From JADHUC01 sp964617665 (GTDB taxonomy: Bacteria; Planctomycetota; Planctomycetia; Pirellulales; Pirellulaceae), in contig CAZUAH010000749.1 of NCBI GenBank assembly GCA_964617665.1, positions 1 to 6,091 of the forward strand: DNA of 6,091 bases. Direction: 5' to 3'. This document shows positions 5,968 to 6,091 of the stretch, piece after piece. The notes beneath the pieces were generated by a model. That model worked only from the letters and a program-made list of their open reading frames with translations. It was not told the DNA's origin and did no database searches. Every line of letters begins with the position of its first letter. Positions within the stretch are counted from its first letter, which is position 1. Made by a program: the position numbers and the translations under genes.

Positions 5968-6091
5968 TCATTCCCCAGTCGGCGGTACGGGATCGGTGAG
6001 CCCCAACTGTCCGGGGAGCCATTTGTCCAGGAATGGCCGAAACTCCCCTACGTTCCATGTGTGTCCCGCCAGCGGGTCCGTGAAGAGCCGC
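5968..6091 (-). CDS. C-terminus of a probable alpha/beta-hydrolase (esterase-like), cut by the window edge
   Basis: The minus-strand frame from 6090 to TGA 5970-5968 gives 40 residues, starting RLFTDPLAGHTWNVGEF and continuing RPFLDKWLPGQLGLTDP. The GHTWN stretch resembles the region around the catalytic histidine of the serine esterase triad in PHB-depolymerase / feruloyl-esterase-like and dienelactone-hydrolase-like proteins, where G-H-T/M-W followed by a C-terminal helix is common. The nucleophile and acid lie outside the window, so family and substrate are tentative. The frame is protein-like and competes with a longer but implausible N-terminal extension of the LamG-ThuA gene in another frame. 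Its stop lies 44 nt before the LamG-ThuA ATG, consistent with an operon of exported or periplasmic hydrolases. Confidence 0.6.
   Translation of the reverse strand, partial: RLFTDPLAGHTWNVGEFRPFLDKWLPGQLGLTDPVPPTGE

Noticed and set aside
5924..6058. N-terminal extension of the LamG-ThuA frame to a start at 6058
   Set aside because: The extra 45 residues are not protein-like, would bury the signal peptide, and overlap the better frame of the upstream hydrolase C-terminus. ATG 5923 has a good Shine-Dalgarno and begins directly with a signal peptide.
1..6091. Mobile element, CRISPR array, toxin-antitoxin or defence island
   Set aside because: No transposase, integrase, terminal inverted repeats, spaced direct repeats or paired small toxin genes are visible. 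The helicase alone is not evidence for a defence system.

Overview
The window reads as a GC-rich environmental bacterium, most likely from the Planctomycetes or a related PVC lineage. That placement is an inference from gene content: a secreted LamG plus ThuA protein, a planctomycete-style serine hydrolase, and a PIF1 helicase carrying HRDC and HTH domains. No rRNA or other marker gene fixes it. A run of exactly 100 N (4238-4337) marks this as a scaffolded draft or metagenome assembly.

Nearly everything is on the minus strand. Read in the direction of transcription from the right edge, the window holds: the C-terminus of an alpha/beta-hydrolase-like protein (5968-6091); a 44-nt spacer; a secreted LamG-ThuA protein (4338-5923) that runs into the gap; the C-terminal two thirds of a beta-lactamase-family serine hydrolase (3437-4237) emerging from the gap; a 276-nt intergenic stretch; a large PIF1-type DNA helicase with C-terminal HRDC and helix-turn-helix domains (638-3160); and a short unrecognised gene (225-654), slightly overlapping the helicase end and frameshifted by a perfect 10-bp tandem duplication. 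At the left edge the plus strand carries a likely gene end (1-102) and a well-placed Shine-Dalgarno with a 25-codon reading frame (173-250) that collides with the 3' end of the minus-strand gene.

The right half looks like a small exported degradation cluster: an esterase-like hydrolase, a carbohydrate-binding-type LamG domain joined to a ThuA sugar-metabolism domain, and a serine hydrolase. The substrate cannot be read from the sequence. The helicase is a DNA-maintenance gene with no visible functional tie to that cluster. I see no CRISPR array, tRNA, rRNA, transposase or defence cassette. The observations most worth checking are the duplication that breaks the 225-654 gene, whether the gap hides a triple fusion or a gene boundary, the non-RecQ architecture of the helicase, and a hairpin plus short upstream reading frame at the helicase start.
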